Shown in pieces: positions 22,548-32,292 of a stretch of DNA of 64,000 bases; position 1 is the first letter of the stretch; each line of letters opens with the position of its first letter. A program made the translations under genes and the position numbers. The stretch is from Roseateles toxinivorans (GTDB lineage: Bacteria; Pseudomonadota; Gammaproteobacteria; Burkholderiales; Burkholderiaceae_C): assembly GCF_004362525.1 (NCBI RefSeq), contig NZ_SNXS01000004.1, positions 620,001 to 684,000 of the forward strand, read 5' to 3'. A model generated the notes under the pieces. It was given only the letters and a program-made list of their open reading frames with translations, searched no databases and was not told the DNA's origin.

Positions 22548-24644
22548 TCAGGCCAGCGAGCGTAGCGAAGGCTCCCGGTCCCAATGTCGGGTCATGGCCG
22601 CAGCGATGAAGGCCGGTACCGCGTGGGCGGCGATCACGCCTGCATCGGGGTTCACGCCGGCAGCGGTCAGCAACTCGCGGCCTCCAGTGTCAACGGCAAT
22701 GGTTTTCAGATGGGCGAAGGCCTGGCACACGAAATCCTGCGCAGCGGCCTGCTTGGACAGTTGCGCGGCAGCGGCCTCGGACAACACGACGGCGACCGCG
22801 TCGAACAACACCGAGGGGGTGCCGGCCAACTGGCCATCGACCGCCAGCCGGGTGCCGTCGGCCAATTGCACGCCGCCTATCGAGGGAGCGACGATCTTGA
22901 CGGTGGCCCCGGCCTTGCCGATGGCGGCGACCAGCTTGCTGATCGCTGCGCCGTCCGAGCCATCGGCCACCAGGATGGCCAGCGCACGGCCTGTCAAGGT
23001 GGGCGGCGTCTTGCCGATGATGCGCAGGGCCGGTGATGGGGGCAGGTCTTGCACCGGGGCAGCCGCGAGCGGCACTTCGGGCAGCTCGGCCAGGCCCAGG
23101 CCGGCGCTGACGCGCCGGGCCAGATCGTCATCGATATGGCGCAGATGGCCCACCATCGCCTCGCGGATGTGCAGGTGTGCGACCTTGGACAGCTCGAACA
23201 CCAGGGCCGAGGCCAGGTGGGCCTGCTCATGTACGCCCTGGCTCAGGTAGAACTGGCGCGCCTGGCTGTAGTGGTCGGCAAAGCTGGTCTGGCGCAGGCG
23301 GCCCTTGATGCCGAGCACCTGTTCGGGAGCGTTGGCGCTGCGAAAGCCGGTGGCCGGAGACTCGCGCGCCGGGTCTGGCGTCAGGGAGCTGGGCTCGTAG
23401 GCGACGCGACCACGCGGGATGCCCATCTGCATGTGGCCGTCTCGCTGCTGGTTGGCAAACGGGCATTTCGGGGCGTTGATGGGCAGCTGATGAAAATTGC
23501 TGGAGCCCAGCCGCGACAGCTGTGTGTCCAGGTACGAGAACAGGCGCCCCTGCAACAGCGGGTCATTCGAAAAATCCATGCCCGGCACCAGGTGCGAGGG
23601 GCAGAAGGCGACCTGCTCGGTCTCGGCAAAGAAGTTGTCGGGCCAGCGATCCAGCACCAGCCGACCTATCACCTGCAGGGGCACCAGCTCCTCGGGTATC
23701 AGCTTGGTCGCGTCCAGGTGGTCGAACGGGAAGGCATCGGCCTCGGCCTGCGAGAACAGCTGCACGGCGAACTCCCACTCGACCGGCGGGCCCTCGGTCA
23801 GGGCCTCGAACAGGTCGCGGCGGTGGAAGTCGGGGTCGGCCCCGGCGATCGCACAGGCCTCGTCCCAAAGGGTGGATTGCAGGCCCAGCTTCGGCCGCCA
23901 GTGGTATTTGACGAAGGTGGACTCACCCTGGGAATTGATGAGCCGAAAGCTGTGCACGCCAAAGCCCTCGATCATGCGCAGCGAGCGCGGCAGGGTGCGG
24001 TCCGACATGATCCACATCACCATGTGCATCGCTTCGGGCGTCAGCGAGATGAAGTCCCAGAAGGTGTCATGCGCGCTGGCGGCTTGGGGGAAGCCTCGAT
24101 CGGGCTCCATCTTGACCGCGTGCACCAGGTCGGGAAACTTGATCGCGTCCTGGATGAAAAACACCGGCACGTTGTTGCCGACCAGATCCCAGTTGCCCTG
24201 AGGTGTGTAGAACTTCAAGGCAAAGCCACGCACGTCGCGCGGCGTGTCGGACGAACCGGAGCCTCCGGCCACCGTGGAAATGCGTGCGAACAGCGGTGTC
24301 TTAGCGCCGACTTCGGTCAGCACCCGGGCCGTTGTGAAGGCGGCGAGCGACTGCGTCAGCTCGAAATAGCCATGGGCGCCACTGCCGCGCGCATGAACGA
24401 TGCGCTCGGGAATGCGCTCGTGGTCGAAATGGGTGATCTTCTCCCGCAGGATGAAGTCCTCCAGCAGGGTCGGGCCACCGGGACTGGCGCGCAGCGAGTT
24501 CTGGTTGTCGGAGACCGGCAGGCCCTGATTGGTTGTCAGCACGGACTGGTCGCCCTGCGCAGCCTGATGCAACTCACCGCCGGCACGCCGCGTTGTCTGC
24601 GCGACGGGATCGGGAGAGGCGTGCTTGCCAGTGGGTTGCTTCAT
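22548..24644 (-). CDS. katE: Large-subunit (clade 2) catalase, KatE/HPII type
   Basis: The 698-residue protein starts at the ATG at 24,642-24,644 with GAGG upstream. It has a long N-terminal arm, the catalase core ([19 protein letters not shown] with the active His, then [25 protein letters not shown] with the catalytic Asn, and the heme-ligand region [14 protein letters not shown] with the proximal Tyr), and a C-terminal DJ-1/glutamine-amidotransferase-like domain (about 545-690) with no obvious catalytic Cys in a nucleophile elbow. This is the domain set of HPII catalases, which destroy hydrogen peroxide in the cytoplasm, usually in stationary phase. The PRC-barrel gene ends 11 bases upstream, so both are probably on one transcript. 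Confidence 0.95.
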   Translation of the reverse strand: MKQPTGKHASPDPVAQTTRRAGGELHQAAQGDQSVLTTNQGLPVSDNQNSLRASPGGPTLLEDFILREKITHFDHERIPERIVHARGSGAHGYFELTQSLAAFTTARVLTEVGAKTPLFARISTVAGGSGSSDTPRDVRGFALKFYTPQGNWDLVGNNVPVFFIQDAIKFPDLVHAVKMEPDRGFPQAASAHDTFWDFISLTPEAMHMVMWIMSDRTLPRSLRMIEGFGVHSFRLINSQGESTFVKYHWRPKLGLQSTLWDEACAIAGADPDFHRRDLFEALTEGPPVEWEFAVQLFSQAEADAFPFDHLDATKLIPEELVPLQVIGRLVLDRWPDNFFAETEQVAFCPSHLVPGMDFSNDPLLQGRLFSYLDTQLSRLGSSNFHQLPINAPKCPFANQQRDGHMQMGIPRGRVAYEPSSLTPDPARESPATGFRSANAPEQVLGIKGRLRQTSFADHYSQARQFYLSQGVHEQAHLASALVFELSKVAHLHIREAMVGHLRHIDDDLARRVSAGLGLAELPEVPLAAAPVQDLPPSPALRIIGKTPPTLTGRALAILVADGSDGAAISKLVAAIGKAGATVKIVAPSIGGVQLADGTRLAVDGQLAGTPSVLFDAVAVVLSEAAAAQLSKQAAAQDFVCQAFAHLKTIAVDTGGRELLTAAGVNPDAGVIAAHAVPAFIAAAMTRHWDREPSLRSLA

Positions 24645-24655
24645 TGCTGCCTCGC

Positions 24656-25075
24656 TCAGTTGCTCAGCGAGTCGGCGTAGGGCTTGGTGCCGTAATAGGA
24701 GTGGATGCTCTTGGCCCAGGCCGGGTCGGCCATATTGGGCCATTGGTCCTGGTCGAAGCCGGGAGCTTCTTCGAGGCGGGACTTGTCCACATTCAGGGTG
24801 AAGCGCTTGTTGACGGTGTCAAGCGTCAGTGCGCTCCAGGGCACGGCAAAGAGCTTGTCGCCCATGCCCATGAAGCCACCGAAGCTCAGCACCGCATAGG
24901 CGACCTGGCCGCTGTGCATGTCGAGCATGATTTCCTTGATATCGCCCAGGTCATCGCCGGCCGCGTTGTAGACGTCATTGCCGGTCAGGGTGTTGGCGCC
25001 CATCAGTTCCGGGCCCGGGCCGGTGCCCGCTTCGCCCTTGTACATGCCGTAGGGGTCGCGTTCTGTGTAGTTCAT
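24656..25075 (-). CDS. PRC-barrel domain protein
   Basis: The 139-residue protein carries a PRC-barrel at about 25-95: [20 protein letters not shown] followed by an [19 protein letters not shown] strand set and [11 protein letters not shown]-barrels occur as single-domain stress proteins in many bacteria and mediate protein or RNA contacts. The tail after residue 100 is acidic and aromatic. It is the first gene of a likely two-gene unit with the catalase, which points to oxidative or general stress; the exact role is unknown. Confidence 0.85.
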   Translation of the reverse strand: MNYTERDPYGMYKGEAGTGPGPELMGANTLTGNDVYNAAGDDLGDIKEIMLDMHSGQVAYAVLSFGGFMGMGDKLFAVPWSALTLDTVNKRFTLNVDKSRLEEAPGFDQDQWPNMADPAWAKSIHSYYGTKPYADSLSN

Positions 25076-25183
25076 GGGGTGCTCCGATTGCAGGTGAGGT
25101 GTTGTGGGTGGCGCGGCAATTTGCTGCGCTGGCCCGAAGTTAGGCCCATGTGTGCCGGCCGTCTGTTCGCCAGCGCACCCAGC

Positions 25184-25687
25184 TCAGTTCAGGCGGATCT
25201 CGCCGCTGTCGCTGTTGTTGTCGGGCGCCGTGCCGCTCAGCGCCGCCTTGGTCAGCTCGTAGAGCTGGGTGATGCGGCTGTCCTTCACGTTCCAGTAGTG
25301 GGCGTGGCTGATCTTGACCTGGACGAGGCCCAGGTCGGGGTCGTTGATGCCGTCAGCGAACCACAGCTCGGCCAGCGGCGACCACAGCGCGGCGGTTTTC
25401 GCAGGGTCCTCGACCAGGCGGGCCAGACCCGACACCGACACGTACAGGTCTTTGCCGGTGTGCACATAGGCCAGATTGACGTTGCTGTCATGGCTCAGGT
25501 CAATCAGGGGGGAGCGGTGGCGGGACATGAAGAACCACAGGCTGCCATCCTCGTCGATCTGCTGGTTCTGCGTCGTCATCGGGCGCGAATGCAGATGGCC
25601 GTTGGTATGGCGGGTGGTGAACATCGTCAGCTTGATGCCCTTGATCAGCTCCCATAGCTGCTCTCGCGGTTGTAGGGTGGTTTGCAT
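25184..25687 (-). CDS. Pyridoxamine 5'-phosphate oxidase-fold general stress protein
   Basis: The start is taken at the ATG at 25,685-25,687 (MQTTLQPRE), giving 167 residues; the in-frame stretch further upstream looks non-coding. The sequence has the split-barrel pattern of the general stress protein 26 group: KLTMFTTRHTNGHLHSRPM (flavin-phosphate contact strand), DGSLWFFMSRHRSPLIDL, VNLAYV and DLYVSVSGLARLVED. Family members bind FMN or FAD and protect against oxidative or other stress. It lies 108 bases downstream in transcription order of a divergent promoter region shared with the esterase gene. Confidence 0.85.
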   Translation of the reverse strand: MQTTLQPREQLWELIKGIKLTMFTTRHTNGHLHSRPMTTQNQQIDEDGSLWFFMSRHRSPLIDLSHDSNVNLAYVHTGKDLYVSVSGLARLVEDPAKTAALWSPLAELWFADGINDPDLGLVQVKISHAHYWNVKDSRITQLYELTKAALSGTAPDNNSDSGEIRLN

Positions 25688-25857
25688 GGGCGACTTTCGT
25701 TGGTGGTGCTTGCGTTGCACAAGGGATTCGTGCCACGGGCCATGGCTCAAGCTTGCACCTGGGGCTCTGGTGCCGACGTAGGACGAGGGGCCGTCTGGCC
25801 GCAGGGCCATGACTTGCGCGCACCCGCCCTGTAGGTGCAGAGGCCGCCCGGGTGTCG

Positions 25858-25890
25858 GTGGATGCTCATTTGCTGCGATGCAGCATCCAC
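25858..25890. repeat. Inverted repeat upstream of the esterase gene
   Basis: GTGGATGCT (25,858-25,866) and AGCATCCAC (25,882-25,890) are perfect 9-base arms around a 15-base centre, in the 232-base gap between the divergent stress-protein and esterase genes. It ends 29 bases before the esterase start and could be an operator or leader hairpin. A weak sigma-54-like match overlaps it (25,859-25,873). Confidence 0.4.
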
Positions 25891-25919
25891 AACCCTGCAA
25901 ACGCCGTTAGCCTGAGGTC

Positions 25920-26918
25920 ATGCCCAGAAAACGCAAGACCTCGCTATGGCCCATGGCGCTCTTCAAGGCCGCAAAGTCGATGACGCGGGCCTTGCGCAGG
26001 GTGCGCCCTGTGGTCAGGGCCCCGCGCGGCACCGGTCTGTGGAGTTCAGGCGCGGCCCTCGGGCCGGCCGGTATGCGGCGCTACCACTTGCTGCTGCCTC
26101 CCGGCTTGAGGGTAGGCGAGCGCCTGCCGCTGCTGGTGATGCTGCATGGCTGTGCCCAGGACGCCAACGGCTTTGCCTTGAGCACCCGGATGAACCGCCT
26201 GGCGGTGCAGCAGCGCTTTGCCCTGCTCTATCCCGAGCAGGACCGCCATGCCAATATGCAGGGCTGCTGGAACTGGTTTGACACCGACAGCGGCCTTGCC
26301 TTTCGCGAGGCGGCCACGGTGCTGGCAATGATCGATCAGGTCTGCCTGCTGCCTGCGCTCGATCGCACCCGTGTCGCCGTGGCCGGTCTGTCGGCCGGCG
26401 CCAGCCTGGCGGCGCTGCTGGCCAGCCGCTACCCTGCGCGTTTCGCCGCCGTGGCCATGCACTCGGGCGTGCCGCCTGGGGCGGCCCATTCCACCGCGTC
26501 GGCCCTGCGCGCGATGCGCGGCCATGCGCCTGAGCCTGCGTCCATGACCCTGAGCGCTCTGCCGCCTCTGCTGGTGATACATGGCACGGCCGACAACGTG
26601 GTGGCCACGGGCAATGCCCTGGCCGCCGCGCAGCTGTGGGCCGGGGCGGCCGGCGCGCAGCCATCGGCCAGCCGCGTGGTACGCCGCGGCCAACGCAAGC
26701 CGATGACGGTGACCGACTTCAAGCAGCGGGGCCGCCTTGCAGTGACGCTGTGCGAGATCCAGGGCCTGGGCCATGCCTGGAGCGGCGGCGCGGCCGGTCA
26801 GCCCTTCAGCGACGCCAGCGGCCCCGACGCCTCGCGGATGATCTGGTCCTTTGCGCAGCGCCAGTTCGGCATGGTGCGAACAGCGGACAAGACCGTCGCC
26901 GTGGGTTTGCAGGCTTGA
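25920..26918 (+). CDS. PHB-depolymerase-family esterase
   Basis: This 332-residue alpha/beta-hydrolase shows the marks of the PHB depolymerase/esterase family: MLHGCAQDANGFA (oxyanion region, near 75-87), PEQDRHANMQGCWNWF, the nucleophile elbow GLSAGAS near 161, an Asp in HGTADNVV near 222 and a late His in GLGHAWSGG. The N-terminus is basic but is not a clear signal peptide, so the enzyme may be intracellular or a general esterase. The dienelactone-hydrolase gene follows after 46 bases. A related esterase lies at 32,749. Confidence 0.85.
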   Translation: MPRKRKTSLWPMALFKAAKSMTRALRRVRPVVRAPRGTGLWSSGAALGPAGMRRYHLLLPPGLRVGERLPLLVMLHGCAQDANGFALSTRMNRLAVQQRFALLYPEQDRHANMQGCWNWFDTDSGLAFREAATVLAMIDQVCLLPALDRTRVAVAGLSAGASLAALLASRYPARFAAVAMHSGVPPGAAHSTASALRAMRGHAPEPASMTLSALPPLLVIHGTADNVVATGNALAAAQLWAGAAGAQPSASRVVRRGQRKPMTVTDFKQRGRLAVTLCEIQGLGHAWSGGAAGQPFSDASGPDASRMIWSFAQRQFGMVRTADKTVAVGLQA

Positions 26919-26964
26919 CTTCAATCAATCAAGCTCGACCCCTCTCTCACTCAGGAGCCTCGAC

Positions 26965-27855
26965 ATGACCCGTTTGACCGCCAAGGACTTTTCCCCCGAC
27001 GTGCTGCGACTGTTCGACCGCTATGTGCATGGCGACCTGAGCCGGCGTGGCTTCATCGATCAGGCCGCACGCGCCGCCGGTGGCACGGCCGCCGCGGCGG
27101 GGCTGCTGGCCGCGCTGAGCCCGCAGTTTGCGCAGGCCCAACGCGTGGTGCCCACCGATCCGAGAATAGCCACGCGCACGCTCAGCTTCGATTCACCGAT
27201 GGGCAATGGCCAGGTCAAGGGCTATCTGGCCAAGCCGGCAAGGGCCACGGGCAAGCTGCCGGTGGTGATCGTCGTGCACGAGAACCGCGGTCTGAACCCG
27301 CATATCGAGGACATCACCCGCCGTCTGGCCCTGGACGGCTTCCTGGCCTATGCCCCGGATGCGCTGGCGCCCTTGGGCGGCTACCCGGGCGACGAAGACA
27401 AGGCGCGCGAGCTGTTCGGCAAGCTCGACGGTGCCAAGACCCGCGCCGACTTCGTGGCCGCCACCCGTGCGATGCTGGGTTTTGCCGAGGGCAATGGCAA
27501 AGTCGGCACGGTCGGTTTCTGCTTCGGCGGCGGCATGGCCAACTATCTGGCCACCCAGGTGCCGGAGCTGGCGGCGGCCGTGCCCTTCTACGGCGGCCAG
27601 CCGGCGGCCGCCGAGGTGCCCAGGATCAAGGCGCCACTGCTGATCCACTACGCCGGTGTCGATGAGCGCATCAACGCCGGCTGGCCCGCCTATGAAGAGG
27701 CGCTGAAGGCCGCCGGGGTCAAGTATGAAGCCCATATCTATGCCGGCACCCAGCACGGCTTCAACAACGACACCACGCCCCGCTTCGACGCCGCCGCCGC
27801 CGATCTGGCCTGGAAGCGCACGGTAGGCTTCCTAAAGGCGAATCTGGCGGCTTGA
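26965..27855 (+). CDS. Dienelactone hydrolase-family protein with Tat signal
   Basis: The ATG at 26,965 follows AGGAGCCTCGAC. The N-terminus has a twin-arginine motif (SRRGFID at about 25-31) and a hydrophobic stretch ending in AQAQ, predicting export by Tat. The 296-residue protein has the full dienelactone-hydrolase set: the Glu of VVHENRGLNPH, nucleophile Cys in GFCFGGGMA, Asp in GVDERIN, and His in GTQHGFNND. It hydrolyses ester or lactone bonds, with the substrate unknown. Its stop codon abuts that of the next, convergent gene (TGATCA). Confidence 0.9.
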   Translation: MTRLTAKDFSPDVLRLFDRYVHGDLSRRGFIDQAARAAGGTAAAAGLLAALSPQFAQAQRVVPTDPRIATRTLSFDSPMGNGQVKGYLAKPARATGKLPVVIVVHENRGLNPHIEDITRRLALDGFLAYAPDALAPLGGYPGDEDKARELFGKLDGAKTRADFVAATRAMLGFAEGNGKVGTVGFCFGGGMANYLATQVPELAAAVPFYGGQPAAAEVPRIKAPLLIHYAGVDERINAGWPAYEEALKAAGVKYEAHIYAGTQHGFNNDTTPRFDAAAADLAWKRTVGFLKANLAA

Positions 27856-29103
27856 TCAGTTCTTGCGGAACAGCGCCAAGGTGCCCAGCACCGCCTCGCC
27901 GCGGTTCTCGCGCAGCTTCGCTCCCTCCAGCAGCCGGGTCTCGAAGCCCTGGGCGGCGGCCAGTCGTTCCAGGTAGTGGCGGGCATGGGCGAAGCGGCGG
28001 GTCGGGGGCAGAACGAAGTCTTCGCTGCCCTCATGGGCCTCGACCGAGAAGGCGAAGTGCCCACCCGGGCGCAGCGCTCGGTGGGTGGCGGCGAACACCG
28101 GGGCCAGGTCTCCGATGTAGACGAACACATCGGCCGCCAGCACCAGATCCTGGCAGGCCTGCTGGGGCTGCAGGTGCTCGATCAGCTCGGCGCAGACCAG
28201 CTCGTCGTAGAGATCCAGATCGCGCGCCTTGGCCAGCATATTGCTCGACAGATCGACGCCCACCAGCCGGCGCGACATCGGCTTGAGCAGGGGGCCGCAG
28301 AGGCCGGTGCCACAGCCGAGGTCGAGCACGTCGGCGTTGCGGGGAGAGGCCAGGCGCTCGATCATGTCGCACAGCAGCTTCGGCGTCTGGTACTTCAGCA
28401 ACTGGGTCAGGTGCTCGTCGAAGCGGTCGGCATAGTCGTCGAACAGGGTCGCCACATACTGGCGCGGTGAGGCCGCCGGGGCTTCCTCCGTGCCCAGCGC
28501 GCCGAGTGCGGCCAGGTGGTAGCGCAGCTCCTCGGCGTTGCCGCCCAGCGCAATGGCCTTGCGGAAGTTGTCGGCCGCCGCCGCTCGGTATTCTTCCTTG
28601 CGCTCCGGGTGCTGCTCGGACAGCATGGCCAGCAGCTCGCTGACGTTGAGCCGCGCCTCCAGCAGATCCGGGTCGATCTCCAGCGCACGCTCCAGGCTGG
28701 CCAGCGCGTCCTGCGGGCGCTTGAGCTTGCGCAACAGCTTGCCGCGATTGGCCCAGGCCTTTGCGTTGAGCGGCTTCAGCGCCAGCGAGCGCTCGTAGCT
28801 GGCCAGTGCCTCGTCAAAATGCTTCGCCAGGCTGAGCGCAATGCCCAGGCTGTTGTGGGCGGCGGCGCTGTCGGGCCGTACCTCGGCGGCCTTTTGCAGC
28901 AGGGTGATGCCCTCGGCCAGCCGGTTGCTGCGCGCCAGCAGGCCGCCGAACAGGTGCAGGGCGTCGAAGTGCCTTGGCGCCCGCTTCAGCAGCTTGCGGT
29001 ACAGCGCCTCGGCCTGCGACAGCTGCTGGCGCTGCTGCAGGGCCAGCGCGCGCTGGCATTCTTCGTCAAGGGCTCTGAGCGCGTGGTGTTGCGGTGCGGG
29101 CAT
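27856..29103 (-). CDS. TPR-repeat SAM-dependent methyltransferase
   Basis: The start at 29,103 (MPAPQHHALR) is chosen because it begins just before the first TPR helix; no good ribosome site is visible, so it is uncertain. The 415-residue protein has about five TPR repeats (15-190, for example AAHNSLGIALSLAKHFDEAL) and then a class I methyltransferase domain: VLDLGCGTGLCGPLL (SAM-binding motif I, near 265), VGVDLSSNML (motif II) and VLAADVFVYIGDL. It resembles predicted TPR-containing methyltransferases in Burkholderiales; the substrate is unknown. The periplasmic-binding-protein gene is 26 bases upstream on the same strand. Confidence 0.85.
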   Translation of the reverse strand: MPAPQHHALRALDEECQRALALQQRQQLSQAEALYRKLLKRAPRHFDALHLFGGLLARSNRLAEGITLLQKAAEVRPDSAAAHNSLGIALSLAKHFDEALASYERSLALKPLNAKAWANRGKLLRKLKRPQDALASLERALEIDPDLLEARLNVSELLAMLSEQHPERKEEYRAAAADNFRKAIALGGNAEELRYHLAALGALGTEEAPAASPRQYVATLFDDYADRFDEHLTQLLKYQTPKLLCDMIERLASPRNADVLDLGCGTGLCGPLLKPMSRRLVGVDLSSNMLAKARDLDLYDELVCAELIEHLQPQQACQDLVLAADVFVYIGDLAPVFAATHRALRPGGHFAFSVEAHEGSEDFVLPPTRRFAHARHYLERLAAAQGFETRLLEGAKLRENRGEAVLGTLALFRKN

Positions 29104-29129
29104 AGATGGGTGGGGGCCGGGCGACGGAG

Positions 29130-29918
29130 CTATTGTGGGCCCAGCGGGCGTGGCTTTGTGGCGAGGATGCGCTGGTACTCCGCGCTGCCGCGCGCGCTGG
29201 CAATGGCCGCCCAAAGCTGAGTCACCAGGGCCGGATGACGGGCCCGGAACTCACGGGTGACGATCAGGTAGAGGTTCTGCTGCATAAAGGGTTGGGGCAG
29301 AACCTCGATCTTGCCGGCGAAGCGTGTCTGAACCAAGGCCTGGCCCTGTTCCTCCTGCAAAACGGCCAGCGGAATGCGCCCGCGCTCAAGCTTGCGCAGC
29401 ACCTGCTCGGCGGATGGTGCCTTGTCGTCCAGTGGCACGCCCAGGCGTTCCAGCTCCAGGCCATAGCTGAAGCCGAACTGCACGCCGATGGCGCCATGGT
29501 CTAGATGGTAGAAGCGTTTGCCGTCCCAGTCGGCGGTCGAACCGCTGCGCCGATAGACCATGAAGCGCAGCTGGGCCAGGCTAGAGCCGGCATCGGGTTC
29601 GCCACCCTTCATCGGGTAGCTCAGCCATTGCAGGCGCTCGGTCGAGAACACGCCCACCAGCGCGTCGGCCTGGCCGCTGCGGCTGTCCTGCAGGCAGCGC
29701 GCCCGCGGCGCCATATGGTTTTTCAGCTGCACAGGCAGGCCGCGCAGCGCCAGCCGTATCAGCTGCTGCGAATAGCCGCTGCCGTCGGGCATGGTGTAGG
29801 GGTAGAAGGGAACGTCAGCCGTGCACAGGCGCAGGGTCGGGGCGGCCTGCAGGCTCGCGGCGACGAGGCTCATCAGGGCAGCCAGCAGGGCATGCCGGAT
29901 CGACTCCGGCGTCCGCAA
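29130..29918 (-). CDS. Periplasmic substrate-binding protein, SBP family 3
   Basis: The protein has a signal peptide (LLAALMSLVAASLQAAP). The best start that includes it is a TTG at 29,916-29,918, giving 262 residues; an ATG eight codons before the end of the signal would truncate it. The mature part reads LRLCTADVPFYPYTMPDGSGYSQQLI, then GVFSTERLQWLSYP, FMVYRRSG and QTRFAGKIEVL, like extracellular solute-binding proteins of family 3. No permease or ATPase is next to it, so it may be a sensor-type binding protein rather than an ABC partner. Confidence 0.75.
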   Translation of the reverse strand: MRTPESIRHALLAALMSLVAASLQAAPTLRLCTADVPFYPYTMPDGSGYSQQLIRLALRGLPVQLKNHMAPRARCLQDSRSGQADALVGVFSTERLQWLSYPMKGGEPDAGSSLAQLRFMVYRRSGSTADWDGKRFYHLDHGAIGVQFGFSYGLELERLGVPLDDKAPSAEQVLRKLERGRIPLAVLQEEQGQALVQTRFAGKIEVLPQPFMQQNLYLIVTREFRARHPALVTQLWAAIASARGSAEYQRILATKPRPLGPQ

Positions 29919-30017
29919 GTGGCTTGCGCCGCGTACAGCTGAGGGTCTAGGCAACGGCGCTCCTTGGGTAATTGCGCGATTGTGGATCGGAATCCGGGCC
30001 GCTGGTATTCTTGGCCG

Positions 30018-31271
30018 ATGACAGCATTTGACAAGCAAGGCCCGCGTACCGGCCCCAGTACCGACAACGTTCATGCCGACCGTCGCTTCGGTGTAGAGCA
30101 TGGCGCCATCCACAAGCCGATACACACCTCGGTGCAATACGGCTTCGAGCGCGTCGAGGACCTGATAGGCGTGTTCCAGGGCACGGTCAAGGGTGGCTAC
30201 AACTATGCGCGTCAAGGAACGCCGACGACAGCCGCACTCGAAGCCAAGCTCACCCAGCTGGAGCAGGGCCTGGGCACGATCAGCTTTGCCACCGGCATGG
30301 CGGCGATCTCGGCCGTCTTCCTGACCCTGCTGCGCAAGGGCGACCACATCATTTCCAGCCGCTATGTGTTCGGCAACACCAACAGCCTGCTGGGCACCCT
30401 GGAGGACCTGGGCGTCGAGGTGAGCAAGGTCGATGCGGGTTCGGCCTCGGCCGTGGAGGCGGCGCTGCGGCCCAACACCCGCATGGTATTCGTCGAGACC
30501 GTGGCCAACCCCGGCACCCAGGTGCCGGACCTGGTGGGCATAGGCGCGCTGTGCCAGGCGCGCGGCCTGGTCTATGTGGTGGACAACACCATCACCTCAC
30601 CGGCGCTGTTCCTGCCGCGCTCGGTCGGTGCCAGCCTGGTCATCAATTCGCTGACGAAGACCATTGCCGGCCATGGCGATGCGCTGGGCGGCGCCGTCAC
30701 CGACACCGGCCTGTTCGACTGGCAGGCTTTTCCGAACATCTTCGCCGCCTACCGCAAGGGCGACGCCAGGCAATGGGGCCTGCAGCAGATCCGCAAGAAG
30801 GGCCTGCGCGATATGGGCGGCACGCTATCGTCCGACGCGGCACACCGCATCAGCGTCGGTGCCGAGACGCTGCCGCTGCGCGTCCGCCAAGCCAGTGCCA
30901 CAGCACTGGCCCTGGCCGGTTGGCTGCAGGCCCATCCCAAGGTCGCCGCCGTGCACTACCCCGGACTGGAATCACACCCTCACCATGCCCGCGCCGCCGA
31001 GCTGTTCAAGGCCGGTTCCTGGCTGCTGAGCTTCGAGCTGCGCGACCCGGCGGACCTGGTACAGGTGCTCAACCGTCTGCAGCTGCCGATCAAGGCCACC
31101 GGCCTGGGTGATACCCGCACCCTGATCATCCCGGTTGCGCCGACGATCTTCTGGGAAGCCGGGCCCGCGGTGCGCGCCGAGATGGGCATCGCCGACGGCC
31201 TGATACGGCTGTCGGTCGGGCTGGAAGACGAGGCCGACCTGATCGCTGATTTCGCGCAGGCGCTGGGCTGA
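30018..31271 (+). CDS. Cys/Met-metabolism PLP enzyme (O-succinylhomoserine sulfhydrylase / cystathionine gamma-synthase type)
   Basis: The start is the ATG at 30,018 (MTAFDKQG). The 417-residue protein contains YARQGTPTTAALEAKLTQLE (PLP-phosphate contact), FATGMAAISAVF, and the PLP-lysine motif SLTKTIAGHGDALGG (Lys near residue 215), followed by the conserved GTLSSDAAH and SVGLEDEADL. This is the trans-sulfuration family that makes homocysteine or cystathionine from activated homoserine. Which activated substrate it uses cannot be told from the sequence. The ribosome site is poor. Confidence 0.88.
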   Translation: MTAFDKQGPRTGPSTDNVHADRRFGVEHGAIHKPIHTSVQYGFERVEDLIGVFQGTVKGGYNYARQGTPTTAALEAKLTQLEQGLGTISFATGMAAISAVFLTLLRKGDHIISSRYVFGNTNSLLGTLEDLGVEVSKVDAGSASAVEAALRPNTRMVFVETVANPGTQVPDLVGIGALCQARGLVYVVDNTITSPALFLPRSVGASLVINSLTKTIAGHGDALGGAVTDTGLFDWQAFPNIFAAYRKGDARQWGLQQIRKKGLRDMGGTLSSDAAHRISVGAETLPLRVRQASATALALAGWLQAHPKVAAVHYPGLESHPHHARAAELFKAGSWLLSFELRDPADLVQVLNRLQLPIKATGLGDTRTLIIPVAPTIFWEAGPAVRAEMGIADGLIRLSVGLEDEADLIADFAQALG

Positions 31272-31289
31272 AGAGGCTGGCAGAGGGGG

Positions 31290-31319
31290 CCGCGCCTGTG
31301 CGTCAGCGCACAGACGCGG
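31290..31319. repeat. Intergenic hairpin, first copy of a CTGTGCG palindrome
   Basis: CCGCG-C-CTGTGCG (31,290-31,302) pairs with CGCACAG-A-CGCGG (31,307-31,319), with one mismatch and a TCAG loop. No T-run follows. Its core matches that of the hairpin at 33,828-33,865. Confidence 0.6.
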
Positions 31320-31370
31320 GGCCAAGACCCGGCGATAAGTGGGCATTACCGCAACCCAAGGAGCCCCTCC

Positions 31371-31592
31371 ATGTCCAGCAACGTGACCATCGTCGGCGAA
31401 GTCAGCTACCGCGAGGGTGACGGACCGATGATGCTGATACGCCCCGGCCTGTGCGAGCTGGACTTGACAACCAGCGACGCCACCCTGGGTTGGCAGGAGG
31501 GCGACAACCGCCTGTCTGCCGTGATGCCGCGCGGGGATTTCGAGCGCTTTGTCAAGAGTGGGGCGGTTCGAATGGAGGCGGCTCGGGCTTGA
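31371..31592 (+). CDS. Small hypothetical protein
   Basis: A 73-residue protein with a clear ribosome site (AAGGAGCCCCTCC before the ATG). It is acidic, with alternating beta-like strands (VTIVGEVSYREGDGPMMLI) and no membrane segment. Nothing in it is recognisable. It stands alone between the PLP enzyme and the convergent hemerythrin-like gene. Confidence 0.6.
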   Translation: MSSNVTIVGEVSYREGDGPMMLIRPGLCELDLTTSDATLGWQEGDNRLSAVMPRGDFERFVKSGAVRMEAARA

Positions 31593-31615
31593 GGCGGGCC
31601 GCGCCGCCGCCGGCA

Positions 31616-32104
31616 TCAGGCGCGTAGGGCAAGCAACTCCGCCTTGCGCGCGCTGATTTGTACCCCCAGCGCGACCATGTTCAGTGAGGTCGCTTTCGCT
31701 TTGGGGAACATTTCGTTTTGCTCCTCCTTCACATGGTGCTTGACGTACTCGGACAGCACCTTGATCTTGGCGTCGAACATCTCGCCATCGGGCTCGACGC
31801 CTTCGACCTGAGCGATCAGGTCTTTCAGCGTTGCATGTTCCACCGTCGCTTCGGGCACCAGCAGTTTATCTTTCAAAGCCCGCTTGACGGCCGGGTAGAA
31901 GATCTCCTCCTCGACCTGGGCGTGCACGCTCAACTCGGTGCAGATCTGCGCCACCAGCCTCTTCTTCTTGGCCACGGAACGGGTCTTCTCGTAGTCGGCG
32001 AACAGGCCGCTGACGAGTTTGTGGTCGGCGCGCAGCAGCTCTGTGGCGGCTTGCGGTCCGGCTTTCTTCTTTGGCGAGGTCGCCTTCTTTGCAGCAGTTG
32101 CCAT
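31616..32104 (-). CDS. Hemerythrin HHE-domain protein
   Basis: The 162-residue protein begins with a Lys/Ala-rich tail (MATAAKKATSPKKK) and continues with HHE helices: LLRADHKLVSGLFADYE (H28), CTELSVHAQVEEEIFYPAV (His and Glu ligands), TVEHATLKDLIAQVE and YVKHHVKEEQNEMFPKA. These supply the His/Glu/Asp pattern of the di-iron hemerythrin cation-binding fold, which binds oxygen or nitric oxide or protects iron-sulfur sites. The start has GGAAT upstream. It is divergent from the ribbon-helix-helix gene. Confidence 0.9.
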   Translation of the reverse strand: MATAAKKATSPKKKAGPQAATELLRADHKLVSGLFADYEKTRSVAKKKRLVAQICTELSVHAQVEEEIFYPAVKRALKDKLLVPEATVEHATLKDLIAQVEGVEPDGEMFDAKIKVLSEYVKHHVKEEQNEMFPKAKATSLNMVALGVQISARKAELLALRA

Positions 32105-32262
32105 GTCTATTCCGATCCTGGTGTTGAGGGTGGGCAGGGCACTTGTTGCGCCGAGTCCCTAGCTCCGTAATCTGAGGCTTTGCGCCCGGACGGTCTGTGC
32201 GTTGGCGTACTTCGCTCGCAAAAGGCCCATGCGTCGGAAGTTCTGCGAAAAACATCTGTATG

Positions 32263-32278
32263 CCATCCATATGGATGG
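32263..32278. promoter_or_regulatory. Perfect 16-base palindrome, likely operator of the RHH regulator
   Basis: CCATCCATATGGATGG is fully palindromic and ends 14 bases before the ATG of the ribbon-helix-helix gene. RHH repressors usually bind such inverted repeats over their own promoter, so autoregulation is likely. Confidence 0.6.
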
Positions 32279-32292
32279 TGCTAGGATGTCGC

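Noticed and set aside
25803-25873. Two sigma-54-like matches upstream of the first esterase (25,803-25,817 and 25,859-25,873)
   Set aside because: GG-N10-GC spacing holds, but the -24 halves match only at GG plus one base; much weaker than the five promoters reported.
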